In this document: piece after piece, positions 21,529-33,493 of the stretch
Numbering within the stretch: the stretch's first letter is position 1
Layout: each line of letters starts with the position of its first letter
DNA from: Tethya wilhelma
Taxonomy: Eukaryota > Porifera > Demospongiae > Tethyida > Tethyidae
Direction: 5' to 3'
NCBI GenBank assembly: GCA_964030475.1
Contig: CAXIPT010000001.1
Span: 19,750,516-19,814,515 of the forward strand
Length of the DNA stretch: 64,000 bases
The notes under the pieces: model-generated
The model's database searches: none
Told to the model about the DNA's origin: nothing
The model's input: only the letters and a program-made list of their open reading frames with translations
Program-made: the position numbers and the translations under genes

Positions 21529-23438
21529 TCAAGACTTATTTGCAGATGAGTTAGATGCTGTGGAATTACTAGAAGTGTTTTGCTGATCACCAGATGATGC
21601 CTTTGGCACAAACTGAACAATTAACAACATTATAAAAAGAAACACTGTCAAATCAGATATTTCTCCACTTCAAATTACAAACTGAATAGGGTTTATGTAT
21701 CCACCCATTCACTCCCTCCCTCCCTCCCTCCCTCCCTCACTCACTCACTCACTCACTCACTCACTCACTCCCTTACCTTTTTGTAGTCTCTAGGTATGAA
21801 GAAGAGGTTTTCACGTGATTGCTTTCTCTCGTAGCGTTCTAGTGTGACAATGGCAGTGACTGTTGGAAACACTGGGATATCTGTTACCATGACAACAGAG
21901 TGTACACATAAAACTCAGTCAAGCTAGCTATAAGGTCATACATACATGTACCACTGCACAGTTGAAAAGTTTAGCCAACTTACGAAGTAACATTATATAA
22001 CATAATTATAACATGTACACATAAAAACCTTTATTTTCAGAAGATTTTGTAGTTACACCAAAGTGCTATGATTATAAGCAGAGATCTTTTATCACCTCTT
22101 ACCTAATTTGACTGGAAAGCCGGCAGGTAACTTCAAGTCTACAAACTGCCTCAACTTGTGGAAATGTTTATACGGCGCTATCACCTCCAGTATGTCCAAC
22201 AACCTGTGTATACAGTACGTCAATGTTGAAAACATAATATAGTGTAGTGAGGGCTTATACATGTATAAATCTTTAGAATTTTGTGAGAAATAAAATAGTA
22301 CACTTACTTTTTCATTTCAATGGGACAGTTATCATGGTCCGTCTGTATCAAAATTCGTGTCGGATATGCAAGTAAGAGAGGATACACATTATCGTTACTT
22401 TTGAAGCGAGCATAAGATCTAGCTGTAGTATGCTTTCCTTACCACACACACAGATGCCTTAAAGTGTTTTCTCTCAATTTTCAAATCCATTTTTCTTCCT
22501 AAATGAGGTACACTACAAACAAACAAACACACAAGCAATCAAAAAAGGATGAGTCATGAATCCCATCTCAGATTGGACAGCTATGTACAGGTCTCTAAAT
22601 TTCATAGAGACCTGTTCACAGGTAGCTATATGTACTCTACGTGAAACAGAATACCATAAAATTATGAGTACAAACTTCAATTTTGATTGGGTATTGAAAC
22701 TTGTCCGACACTGTTTCTACGTGATTTAGAAACCCTCAGGCTACTCATAGAACCCTGGCGGGATTCTATATTAGCCTCGTCCCAGGCTCTCTCCCTGAGA
22801 ATATTAATATTACATGCTGAAAAATAGGAAGGGAGATAGCCCGGTACACGAAATCACGTGAATGATGTAGCCCGTAGAGAGACCTTAGAGAGAGTTTGTA
22901 TGGTTTCTCTACTATGCCACATTGATTATTTCTACATGTATGTGCTATGTCATTCACGTGATTTCACATACCAGGCTCTCTCCCTTCCTATTTTTCAGCG
23001 TGAAATATTCAGGGAGAGAGCCTGGGACGAGGCTAATTCTATACAGCAGCCTTCGTGTTTCTAAACCACGTAAAAACCTCAAAAACAGTGTCTAACAAAA
23101 TTAATATAGTATAAGATGCCCCGAGTTCCATCTAACCTGTCGGAGGGAGCGTTTATGTACTCTTCCCACGTCACCTCGCACTCAGGGGGAGGGGCTAATG
23201 AGGGGATCGTTTCTCTCTCGTCATCCTCTTCCCCATCCTACAGTGTAAACACACCACTGACTGTTACCATGACAACAACCACTATCAGCAGTGACAGCTG
23301 GAATCAATAGATCTACAAGCACTGATATGCACCCACCTCTACTTCCTCTATGTCATTTGTTCCAAGGTTACCAGTCTCCACTTTGGCCTGGAGTTGTTCG
23401 TGCTCTCTGATCTGATCTGGAGTGAGGTGCTCTCGACT

Positions 23439-23482
<44 letters not shown>

Positions 23483-25279
23483 ATTCACAATATACATCAT
23501 CAAAGTCTCTGCAATACAAACATTACAGTTGGGAAACTTCTTACCGTCTTCTTGAAATCAGGATGAGATCGGTTATATTGTAAACATCAGTATCATATTC
23601 TCCTACACGTTCCTGAGAAGAAATAAAACCGATACTTTAGGTGAAAATTTTCATAAGCAATGCATCAATGAGCAGTGCTGCTAAAGGGAATCACAAAGCC
23701 TCTTTCCCAGGCATACTGCATTATTGACTTATCAAGTTGATGATCATTACCAGTGAACAAAAAAGTGCATGGTAAAGATTGTCAAAGTAAAACAAACCAC
23801 TCTAAGCAATAGTAGCAAGCAGAGGAGGTACGACATACACCGAGTGTCAATTAGTGCATTCGTGACCACTATAGTTTGGTATTGGATTTGGTCACGTGCA
23901 CCTACCATGCTGAGTCAGCAAAAGCATTGAATTGACACTCACATGTCGTACCTCCTCTAAGTAGCAAGCAGGGGGCCTGGAATTTTGTCTCTAAGTGGTT
24001 ATCACTGCATGACCACCAGTATTGGACCTACCGATTTGTTGGCTTTGAAGAACCATCCTGTCTGTGCTCTCACCACCTTGATGGGCTGGGTGGACATGTT
24101 GGCGTAGGTGATGGGCCGGGACATGAGCATGTTGATGTGATCGTGGAGGTCAGTGTGGACGTCTTCCTGTGAGAGTGTGTGTGTGTGTGTGAAGTTACAA
24201 GTAAGCATTTTGCTACAAAAGTTCTTCACAAATAAACATTTCCAGCTGAACTCATTAGTTTGTCAATTCACTTTCTACAACAATAAATACTCACCACAAA
24301 GACAATTTTAAAAACAGATTCAAGAAAAAACAGCTAAAGTTTACAATCACCCAAGCTCCTTCCAATTTTTAGTCAACAAAATGAAAAACAAGAACAACAA
24401 CAAAAAAACTTCCACCAAATTTCCCCCCCCTCCAACTTACACTTCCCAGTAGCTTCATCCTCTGGTACTGCCTGGTCTTGTTGTCAAGGACCACGATGGA
24501 GAGCTGGTTGGAGGCAGCCACGTCCTCCCCGTTGAAGATGAAGGTGAGGTCACCACGGGTCCATCTCATCTCCGTGAAGTCCCCCAGGGTGGAATCGAGT
24601 CTGGAGAATGGGAGTGGGACACAGTGTGAAATATCGAAGAGAATTATTCAAGTTGAAAAAGGACTGGAGTAGAATCATATTTTACTCCAATGGATGAGAT
24701 ATCTTTTGAGGAAATTTACTTTCTCTTCAGGACATGTCGACAATAAGATTTTGTGCCATAATTATGGTAAGCTGTCTAAAGCTATACAGTCAAGATAGAA
24801 GAACTATAAGTTACTAAATTTCTTTAGAAATCATTCATAGTATGTTATGAGATTCCGGAAAGAATCATCCAATTGCATACACTTGCACAGTACACATAAA
24901 ATATGCATAATAAGTGTCATTGATACAGAATATGAACCTAACCATGTTGACAACATTAGAAGGTTTCAAAGTCAATTTCACAAGAACTACTTAAAATCTC
25001 ATAAACTACATAATAAAGACAACACATGTATACCCTACCGTATACACGATCCAGTCTTATAGATCCGACAGACATCAGACGGTAACAATCTCGAGAGTAG
25101 AGGAACTACATGAGATCATAATATACATGTGAACTAAAAATTGTGATGATATAACGATAATATTTGCACACTATAATGAGATACGAGTCAACCCCTGCAT
25201 TACTGAGCAATTAATGAGCATACTTTACTCACCCCAAGTGTGAAACTCCCATCTCAACTCGGCATAAAAGTCATCAAGC

Positions 25280-25334
<55 letters not shown>

Positions 25335-25562
25335 AAATGATCACACAAAGATTTTAAAAAACATCTGTTGCTACACAACTGTGGTATAATCCTCAAAGGC
25401 CCACTACAAGCATTACCTACAAGTAATGAAATAATGATGAGTTACTTAAGCAACACATACACAGTGTAGCAAGCAGCTGACACTGAGAGAGTGTCTGAAG
25501 CACTAGATCACACAAAGAGTGATTAATACAGGAATATAATAGAATGGGACACACAAAGAGCA

Positions 25563-25597
<35 letters not shown>

Positions 25598-26334
25598 CAA
25601 TAGAGTACCTATGCCACACACACACACTCACACACAAGCCAACAAAGAATGCACAACACTTTCAATTTGACCCACAACACCACATTCAGACCTAATTTTC
25701 TAATCAAACAACATACTTGGAATAACTCTTACCATCTAAAAATCACCCATACACACACACACCTACACGTCAATAACAAGACAGAAAACCATCGAGCTTG
25801 GGGGGTCAGGTGCCAAGTGCCAACAATGAGTGTCAAAATTACAAGATTTTTGGCCCTCGAAAGTGAAATGGAGCAAAAAAGCAGTTCTATTCAAACAGCA
25901 GCAAGTGGGCAGAGAGAGAGGAAACCAGACTGATGAGAGTAATTTGGATGATTCTGTTTTTTTTTCTCTTTCTTTTTTTAATATTCTTTCAGAAAATGAA
26001 GAAAGGGAGCAAGATTGACTGACATAATATGCATAACATGATGCACTCATGTATGCAGTCATAACATCATACAGGTGTAGACACACTTGAGCACAATGCT
26101 TGAAAGGGACAGACCTTCAGTACTTCACTGCTAGGATAATACACACTACACACAAAGACTGGTGTATCTAACATGGTAGCCCGTTTCATTTGAAATGGGT
26201 AAGTTTTAGACGAAGGAAGAGAATGGATTTATATGTACGTACATTTCTTAGTGTCTTGACTAGTTCTTGTTTTCGTTGTATAAGACCTTCTGTTGTCTGA
26301 TCTCTAAGAGTCTTTAGCAGGAGAGTGACTGTCA

Positions 26335-26365
<31 letters not shown>

Positions 26366-26397
26366 TGTGTGTATGTGTGAGAGTGAGAGAGAGAGAN

Positions 26398-26430
<33 letters not shown>

Positions 26431-27217
26431 TATGTGTGTACATGACACCACACCCATGCCTTCATCCCATATCCTCACCCTTACAAATACATCAATAATT
26501 GTCCGTCCATTCACACCAAGAACAACCAACATATTTCACACGCACACACACACACACACAGAAAGAGAGGGAAAGGATTCAGATACCTCACTTAACAAAT
26601 ATTCAAAGCAGACATTAGAGGACAATTGAGAGTTATTCCTACACGACTTTACTGTGGTCTCATCGCAAACATTGTTGATCATAACAACTTGTAGAGCAGC
26701 CAAGAGCTGCCAATGGACTACAAGCTTCATGTAAGAAGAGACACTTACGACAGTTAGCCAGTGCGTGTGTGAGTGCGTGTGAAGATTAGGGATAATTTGC
26801 CTTCTTTTTCTCTTGCCGCAACACAGGCTATGCTATCATATTGACATTATGGCGGGCAGGAAAACCTTTAGTGGGTAAAATATTTTACTGAAGTGTGATT
26901 TTCAAAACTTTAACATACTGTATGTTATTCTCAGCACTAAACAGAAAGGATGTAACAAACTTTTGCTTCTAAGCAATGAACAAGAACTATACAAAACTGG
27001 CCCTAAGGAGTGAAAATTAAGAACCCTCTTAAAATTATTTTTCCCCAACAATGAAATTATTTTCAGTGTCAGGACTTGGAAGTATCGGATGAATTCTTAA
27101 ATTCCCACTCACTGGTTCCTCTGTCTCCATAGCTGAGAGCCTCATCAAGGGGAGTCCAACCAAGATGGTTCTTCTCCTTTACTACTGCCTTATGCTTTAT
27201 GAGTTCATTGACAATTT

Positions 27218-27271
<54 letters not shown>

Positions 27272-28072
27272 ATGGCATTGGCAGTGCACACACACAAACA
27301 CACACAGCAATCCAACAGAAAAGTAAAACAGAAGCTCAATTTCATGTTGCCTTTTCATCTCACAAAGGTTACAGTACTTACGTCTGTGTCCGAGCATGAC
27401 AGCAAGATGTAAAGGTGTGTTACCTGCACAACGTGGAAGTGTAAGAGAAGTCATGAAAATGTAAGTAAAAATACAATGACTACAAGGGAAGTGGGTTAGG
27501 ATTGTGTACAGCACTTCCAGTGGGACTACCACATTATTAAGAAAGTTTAACGTTAATTTTATAGCTGACAAAAGGTGCTAAAATTAGGGGAGAGGATAAG
27601 CTAATTAGCCTACTATAGTGCACTTTATATAAGTAAACAACACATGTGTGTACATACACACACACACACACACACACAATGGCTCGATAAAGAGCGCACA
27701 TGAAGCTGTATAAAGACAAAACATTTAATTGTACAGCTGCTGAATCATGATGGCACCAGTGATATGACATGATTTCAAAGATCTATGGAGGGAGGGACCC
27801 AGGTTTTATCCCCTGTGTACTAAGGTCAGTAGAAATCACGTCTTAAAATACTCTACCGGCTTTATGTCATACATACCGTGTCTGTCTTGGGCGTTAGGAT
27901 CCGTTCCACCCTCCAAGAAACTGCTGACTTGAGCCAGGTCGCCGTGAAAGACCGCCTTGTGAAATTCAAAAGTATCCACAGCTTCGTTCTTTAGCCGACC
28001 ATTCGAACGAGTAGCCGTTGAAGAAAAGGAACCATTGTTTCTAGAGTTACTGGAAAAAGAACCACTGGCCAT
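21529..28072 (-). CDS. ANKRD13C: Ankyrin repeat domain protein 13, C-like
   Basis: Sixteen phase-consistent exons, in coding order: 28072-27877, 27423-27382, 27217-27113, 26328-26243, 25278-25233, 25105-25039, 24600-24441, 24166-24032, 23612-23545, 23436-23337, 23237-23137, 22512-22443, 22342-22308, 22203-22103, 21880-21777 and 21612-21529, giving 499 residues. Ankyrin repeats occupy about 36-115 (NTPLHLAVMLGH, LGWTPLDEALSYGD). The ANKRD13 family core follows: FYAELRWEFHTWVPLLSR, LPSDVCRIYKTGS, MRWTRGDLTFIFNGED, TWEEYINAPSDR, KLPAGFPVKLDIPVFPTVTA. The ending IPVFPTVTAIVT with a charged tail and no ubiquitin-interacting motifs resembles ANKRD13C, a cytosolic-face ER protein that influences receptor biogenesis, rather than ANKRD13A/B/D. 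It is divergent from the CARD-SEFIR-Death gene. Exon 1 is duplicated at 29700-29852 by an assembly error. Confidence 0.88.
21717..21770. repeat. (CCCT)n/(CACT)n microsatellite abutting a 5' splice site
   Basis: Read on the minus strand, the donor GTAAGG of the ANKRD13C exon ending at 21777 is followed at once by tandem GAGT units, each containing a further GTGAGT donor-like sequence. Confidence 0.8.
22695..23098. mobile_element. Nested palindromic element, TAGCCTCGTCCCAGG family
   Basis: Outer arms (about 22695-22770 and 23037-23098, sharing ACACTGTTT and GTTTAGAAAC-type stretches) enclose inner arms (22773-22860 and 22950-23036) that begin TTAGCCTCGTCCCAGGCTC and end with its complement. 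The structure suggests one fold-back element inserted in the centre of another, inside an ANKRD13C intron. Confidence 0.7.
23821..23958. mobile_element. 138-bp MITE with 10-bp flanking duplication
   Basis: Termini AGAGGAGGTACGACAT and its complement, with a second inverted block AGTGTCAATT. The direct repeat AGTAGCAAGC is at 23811-23820 and 23960-23969. It lies in an ANKRD13C intron. Confidence 0.75.
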
Positions 28073-28236
28073 AATTTCTCAGAATCTGCTACTAGTTTAT
28101 ACACTGTCTTTGTGAAAGTTTGTTGCCATGCATTAAATTTAATATTGGCCAAATTACAGAGGTTCTCCCCCCTCGTGACAAAATATACGGAAAGATTTAC
28201 GGAGATAGTATAAAAACAACGTGACACAGCATAAAG

Positions 28237-28396
28237 ATGGGGGACAACAACCCTTTGCAAAAGCATTTTGTGATCCTTTGCCAGCAGCTGGACATCGAGA
28301 AGATCCTTCCCTACCTCAATGCCGAGCGTATGGTCACTCCTGACGAGTATGAAACTCTCACAAGTGTCAAGTTCAACGCAAAACAGAAACGTGAAA
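28237..28396 (+). pseudogene. Truncated duplicate of the CARD gene first exon (assembly copy)
   Basis: Identical as far as read to 30017-30176 and cut by the N at 28397. The complete gene starts at 30017. It is the end of a contig that should have been merged with the contig starting at 29700. Confidence 0.85.
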
Positions 28397-28397
28397 N

Positions 28398-29666
28398 CAC
28401 ACTCAATCAAGTTCACATCTTGTTTGCCTTCCAGTTTCCTCACTTTGAACTTTGCCTGCATTCATACACAAAATGTAATGTCATGCAAATGCAGCTAGAG
28501 TATCTATACACAGAAAAATTTGGGAGAGCCCTCTAGTTATGTACATATAGAAATAAAATTAGATGGAGTTGTACAAAGAAAAATGGCCTAACCATGGAGA
28601 CATATAAAAGTTTCTTAAAACTCCCTCTGAATATAGCTAACACTGACTGGGAATAACTGTTTACCTTGGCCAGTGTTTTAGCAATGTGTATTGCTGTCTG
28701 TGTGTGAAGAGAAACTGGCCCAGTTCGAAGGACAGATCTACCCTTTGCTAGCGCCATCAGGATGACCAACTGGTCTTGGAGGTGCTCATCCGCACAGCCT
28801 CCTGCCTTGACACTGTTTACCAACTCTTCAGCAGCCATTCTGCCTGTCTTGTCAGCAGACACACCTGTGGTTTTCACAACAAATGATTCAGAAGTGAAGG
28901 AGTATTAGTTAATAAAATGCATGTGTGATTGTAGAGAGAATTTTATAGAGTGTAGATCAGGAAATTTTCGCTGCTATAAATTTTCACTTGTTTAATTTTC
29001 GTGTGTTAAATTTTTGCCAGATTGACCAATTCGTATAAGATCGCCATATGTTTAAGCTTTCACATGTTTAATTTTTGCCACTTGCATGTGTGGGGTAAAT
29101 TTTTTAATGGCGAAAAGTTCCCGATCTACGGTACATGAATTTCATACTTCTTCGTCCATTGGCAGACCCCCCAAATCGACATCCAGTAGAAGTTTCAGCT
29201 ACTGCACTAGATATATAAATAAACAAGAAAAGAGACATTCCTTAAACACGAATGATATAAAACACCTCTGGAGAGAGCTTCAGAACATTCATTGATTTTA
29301 CATTGTATAGTTTGAAGAACCGTATCTCAAAGTGCACTCATGATGATGCTATGGCTCACATGATTCCTGAGCTGTTGCCATAAGCAGTAGCAGCTGTCTC
29401 CTCCACCTGGTTCACCTCGATGGGCACATCTGGAAGACGACGCTCAATGAGCTTCGTAGCAGCTTGCACCATTTGGGCTGAAGTCTAGTGAATCAAGACA
29501 CAAGTCAGTAAAAGTTGTCGTTCAAAAATGGATTTTATGCTGATTTAAGTTAATGACAATTGTGCTTAAATTGAAGAAATAAACGTATTCCCAACACCAA
29601 TATTATGTTTAGCATTAAAACGATCGAGGCTCTAACAAAATGAAATGGAAATTCTTTACACACACA

Positions 29667-29698
<32 letters not shown>
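28398..29698 (-). pseudogene. RTCA: Reversed haplotype fragment of RTCA (exons 5-8) lodged between two N joins
   Basis: The reverse complement matches about 15370-16640, including the exons ending in AETSTG-, HTQTAIH- and KVRKLEG-type sequence and the MITE in between. It has scattered substitutions; for example a codon change Asn to Asp in the last exon ([10 protein letters not shown] to GKQDVNLIEC). It starts within exon 8 and stops in the (GT)n tract after exon 4. Both ends abut single Ns, and the flanks are the two overlapping ends of the ANKRD13C/CARD locus. This is a misplaced allele contig, not a real pseudogene in situ. Confidence 0.85.
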
Positions 29699-29699
29699 N

Positions 29700-29852
29700 A
29701 CTGCTGACTTGAGCCAGGTCGCCGTGAAAGACCGCCTTGTGAAATTCAAAAGTATCCACAGCTTCGTTCTTTAGCCGACCATTCGAACGAGTAGCCGTTG
29801 AAGAAAAGGAACCATTGTTTCTAGAGTTACTGGAAAAAGAACCACTGGCCAT
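29700..29852 (-). pseudogene. ANKRD13C: Partial duplicate of ANKRD13C exon 1 (contig overlap)
   Basis: Matches 27921-28072 on the minus strand, with the same start codon context, and is cut at the N at 29699. Together with 29853-30175 it forms a 476-bp block equal to 27921-28396. Confidence 0.85.
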
Positions 29853-30016
29853 AATTTCTCAGAATCTGCTACTAGTTTATACACTGTCTTTGTGAAAGTT
29901 TGTTGCCATGCATTAAATTTAATATTGGCCAAATTACAGAGGTTCTCCCCCCTCGTGACAAAATATACGGAAAGATTTACGGAGATAGTATAAAAACAAC
30001 GTGACACAGCATAAAG
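29853..30016. promoter_or_regulatory. 164-bp divergent promoter of ANKRD13C and the CARD-SEFIR-Death gene
   Basis: Only 164 bp separate the two start codons. GTATAAAAAC at about 29987-29996 is a TATA-like sequence about 20 bp before the CARD gene ATG. The same sequence at 28073-28236 is the duplicate. A stem of GATTTACGGAG-type sequence is present, but no strong operator is recognised. Confidence 0.45.
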
Positions 30017-30454
30017 ATGGGGGACAACAACCCTTTGCAAAAGCATTTTGTGATCCTTTGCCAGCAGCTGGACATCGAGAAGATCCTTCCCTACCTCAAT
30101 GCCGAGCGTATGGTCACTCCTGACGAGTATGAAACTCTCACAAGTGTCAAGTTCAACGCAAAACAGAAACGTGAAAAGCTTCTGTTGCTTCTACCGAGAA
30201 AGGGGCGAAATTATTTTCAGAATTTCGGCAAGTGCCTGGTCTGGTCTGGACAATCCGATCTAGCTCGACACATTGGGATTGATGTGCTCAGTGTACCAGA
30301 GTCTCCTCATCCAGCACGTGAGTACCTTTACCATATGTTCATATAGGGTGCTGAATCAACATAAAATTTTTTGGCTTTGAGTACTGATTGAAGATTGTGA
30401 CTCTTATAATTTAGCACATGTGCACACACACACACACACTGAGATACTCTCCCT

Positions 30455-30508
<54 letters not shown>

Positions 30509-31303
30509 CTCCAGTTGTCAATCGTCAACTCTCCGATTCGCAGCTTCAAGCTGCGTATAATTTTATAACTACCTTCCAAGCCACTCCCTTTTCACAAGCC
30601 AATGTAACAGTAAGTTTCATCAGCATGTTGTGCAGCATGTGACTATCATGTGTGTACTTGTGCATGTATGATTTTGTACTAAATTCCATCTAGTTTGAGA
30701 ATGCCTCTAGAAAAAAAATGAACTAAAATATCAAACCTATTTCAAAATTTCAAGCACCATTGGAAAGCGCTTGTTTTCTCAATTCTTTTAATTGCTTTTT
30801 CAGCTTCCTACGCCTTACCAGTCAAAAGTTAGCTACTTTGTCCCCTTGGAAAAGTATTGCATAAATGTCATTATTTCACTTCCGGCAACATTCTCAAACC
30901 AGATGGACTTTAGCCATCCCATATACATGATCTCGTTAGGAACAAGTGCTAACCATGGTTTATTCATCTTTGGTTATCTAGAATTTAGAGTTTCTAGACA
31001 GCTTCTATCAATAAGAGTCTAGTTGTAAGAATAAGTTGGGTACGAGGCGTTTACCCACGTACAATTTTTCACAGTATTGTGCGTGCGCCATTCCTCGTGA
31101 CATTGAAGTACATTCATTCTGTCTGAATTGTTGTACATGTACTATGTACAACAGCTGTGTGCCTTTCTTGGTATGAAAGGAGATGCAATAGCACTCTACA
31201 CACTGTCTGTGTGTGTAGGCTTTTGTCAGAGTGTGTACATTAGCCACAGTTCATGTTATGTTGCACTGTACTATAAACTGAAGTTTGGTGACTTTCTCTC
31301 TCN

Positions 31304-31363
<60 letters not shown>

Positions 31364-33363
31364 AGAATCAGCCCTACCCTATTTCTCCACCTGCTTACAG
31401 TCCTCCTCAACCTTTACCTCCTGTCACATGTGTCGCTACCATGGCAACCGGACCTTATTACCGTTTACCCACAAATACCACTCCACCAACACAATACCCC
31501 ACTGGTGCACCTAATGTTACCATGGCAACTGGACAATATCCCCGCACACAAAATGCCACTACAGCACCAACGGGAGTTTATAACCATGCACCAACTCACC
31601 CTAACCCTGCTCAAGTACCTTTTAATCCTGTTTCAACTAATGCTGGACCTATTCCACACCCTCAAAACCCTCAAAACCCTCAACCTAATATCCACATGAC
31701 ATCAACAGAAGGGGCATACCCTCCACCCCAGCCTGATCACTATCAGCAGTACCCCACACCTCGCACTCAAATGGCTCAGCAGAACGTGGCTCCTCAACGA
31801 CCAACAGGTCAGTTCTCAAGTGCTCTCACTCACTTTTTTACTGTTAGAAAAAAATTGCTATGTGTTAGCATTAGCTGAGTCTGAGATCTAGCTGTAAATA
31901 TGAAAGCATGATTGTAAATATACACCATCATATTATTATTTCTTAGCTTTCTTCAAGATGGGCACTTATATACCCCCTTTACTTACTCTTGCTCTTACTC
32001 AGTGGCATATCTAGCATGGTGCTCAGGGTGCTCGAGCACCCCCCTAGCTCAGAAAATAATGACATCATCACAAAAAGCAGCGCTCAAAACAAGCGCAGTT
32101 CAATGAATTTTGCTTGAAATAGATAAAAATATAAGCTGATTAAGACTTTAAAATTGACTTTCAACAGTGAAATTTTACATAAAATTGGAGAAAAGGCCGA
32201 AAAAACTGCAGAACACAGTGCCATCTCTGGCCAGATTGCATTAATAACTATTAATAATTTTGCTCACATGACCCAAAAGTGGGTGTGGCTACCCCAAAAT
32301 TTTTGGCTGCTCCATGCCCACATTGTATCAGCACCCCCATAACTGAAATCCTGGATACGCCACTGTTACTAATACGTACTGTATGTGGGTTTCCTTACTT
32401 TCTTTAGGCAAACCTAAAGTGTTCATTCTCTACTGTAAAGACACTCAACTACAAGCGTGTTTCGACAAATCAACAGAAGACTTTTGCGACAATGTCCAAG
32501 CACTTGCCGACATCCTACGCTGCTCTGGTGTGGAGACATTTCTCGATCAATACGAGGACCACATGGCCAACTGGGACCAATGGACTCAAAGAATGATCGC
32601 TGAATGTGACATTGTATTGATGGTTTGTTCGCCGCAATTGTTGCTTGCTCTTCAGAGTCAGGACAACATCACGATCGAGATGGTGAAAGGAAAATTTTTC
32701 AATCACAGTGTCGTGAATTCGATCAACGCTAAAAAATTCATCCCGGTACTTTTTCACGATTATGCTGCACCTGATTCAATTCCCACAAGTCTTCGTATGA
32801 CATCGTGCTATATACTTAACATTTCCGAGCTGACTCCTATGCTCGATGTGGACGACTCACTGGTGAGAGAAACACTAAGAAAAGCTCTGGTACAAGATCG
32901 ATTTGTAGGGATCCTCAACCTTTTGAAATTTTTGCTACAAGAATCGGACAACACTCCTCCGCCCGTACAAGCTCCACTGACTCTCCCCTCAAGTGGTCAC
33001 GGTCATGTCCAGTTTCCTGCTGGGTTCTCCAAGGTGACATACCCCCCTCCCCCTGCTCCCTCGGCACAAGGTCACCCACCAACGCCTGAGACACCTGAAC
33101 ACATTTCAAAGGAGGATCTTACAAGAATTGCCGAAGTCATTCCACGAGATTGGCAACACTTGGGCATAAAGCTCGGCGTGGAGTACTCAAAGCTGGAAAC
33201 GCTCAGAACTAAATATCCGTTCGATTCGACGCTGGCTACTCTGGAAATGATAAAACTGTGGCAGAATAAGAAAGGGAAGCACGCAACAAGAAGAGCGCTC
33301 AAACAAGCTTTGATCGACTTGAATTTTGGACGGATAGCTAGAGAGGTGTTTGGTAATGATTAG
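30017..33363 (+). CDS. CARD-SEFIR-Death domain adaptor-like protein
   Basis: Exons 30017-30317, 30509-30609, 31366-31807 and 32408-33363 join in phase to 599 residues. Residues about 5-92 fit a CARD (helical, LQKHFVILCQQLDIEKILPY, then KREKLLLLLPRKG). Residues 135-281 are rich in Pro, Thr, Asn and Gln. Residues about 285-430 fit a SEFIR domain: KVFILYCKDT at the first strand, a helix NVQALADILRCSGVETFLDQ, WTQRMIAECDIVLMVCSP and KKFIPVLFHDYA. These parallel the IL-17 receptor and Act1/CIKS pattern. Residues about 514-599 fit a Death domain (IPRDWQHLGIKLGVEYSKLE). All are interaction modules, so a cytosolic signalling scaffold is inferred; no catalytic site or membrane segment is seen. TIR instead of SEFIR is the main alternative for the middle domain. 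It lies back to back with ANKRD13C. Confidence 0.78.
30685..30909. mobile_element. MITE with TCCATCTGGTTTGAGAATGC termini
   Basis: The left end TCCATCTAGTTTGAGAATGC and right end CATTCTCAAACCAGATGGAC are inverted. A shorter relative of about 110 bp lies at 55343-55452 in a SMARCA4 intron, with the same ends and the subterminal CTCTAGAAAAA and GGAAAAGTATT motifs. Confidence 0.7.
31304..31361 (+). repeat. (CT)n microsatellite forming an acceptor
   Basis: Nearly 30 CT units end in CTTATAG, the 3' splice site of the proline-rich exon at 31366. A single N at 31303 marks uncertain repeat length. Confidence 0.8.
32000..32365. mobile_element. TIR element, CAGTGGCATATCTAG termini
   Basis: The left end CAGTGGCATATCTAG and the right end CTGGATACGCCACTG are inverted with few mismatches. 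It is inserted in the intron just before the SEFIR exon and is non-coding. Confidence 0.65.
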
Positions 33364-33436
33364 CATCATGCAATCATGTGAATAAGTAGTAATGTGTGTT
33401 TGTAACTGAGTTGTTTGTATTAGGATTATTTTTTAC

Positions 33437-33440
<4 letters not shown>

Positions 33441-33492
<52 letters not shown>
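33441..33492. repeat. (TAA)n microsatellite in an intergenic region
   Basis: About 17 TAA/ATA units. The surrounding 33364-34395 lies between the convergent ends of the CARD-SEFIR-Death gene and ATE1; it is AT-rich and nothing else is seen in it. Confidence 0.85.

Positions 33493-33493
<1 letters not shown>

Noticed and set aside
30804..30827. Possible 24-bp micro-exon (LPTPYQSK) in the CARD-SEFIR-Death gene
   Set aside because: Phase would fit, but it lies inside the MITE at 30685-30909 and has a weak GTTAGC donor.
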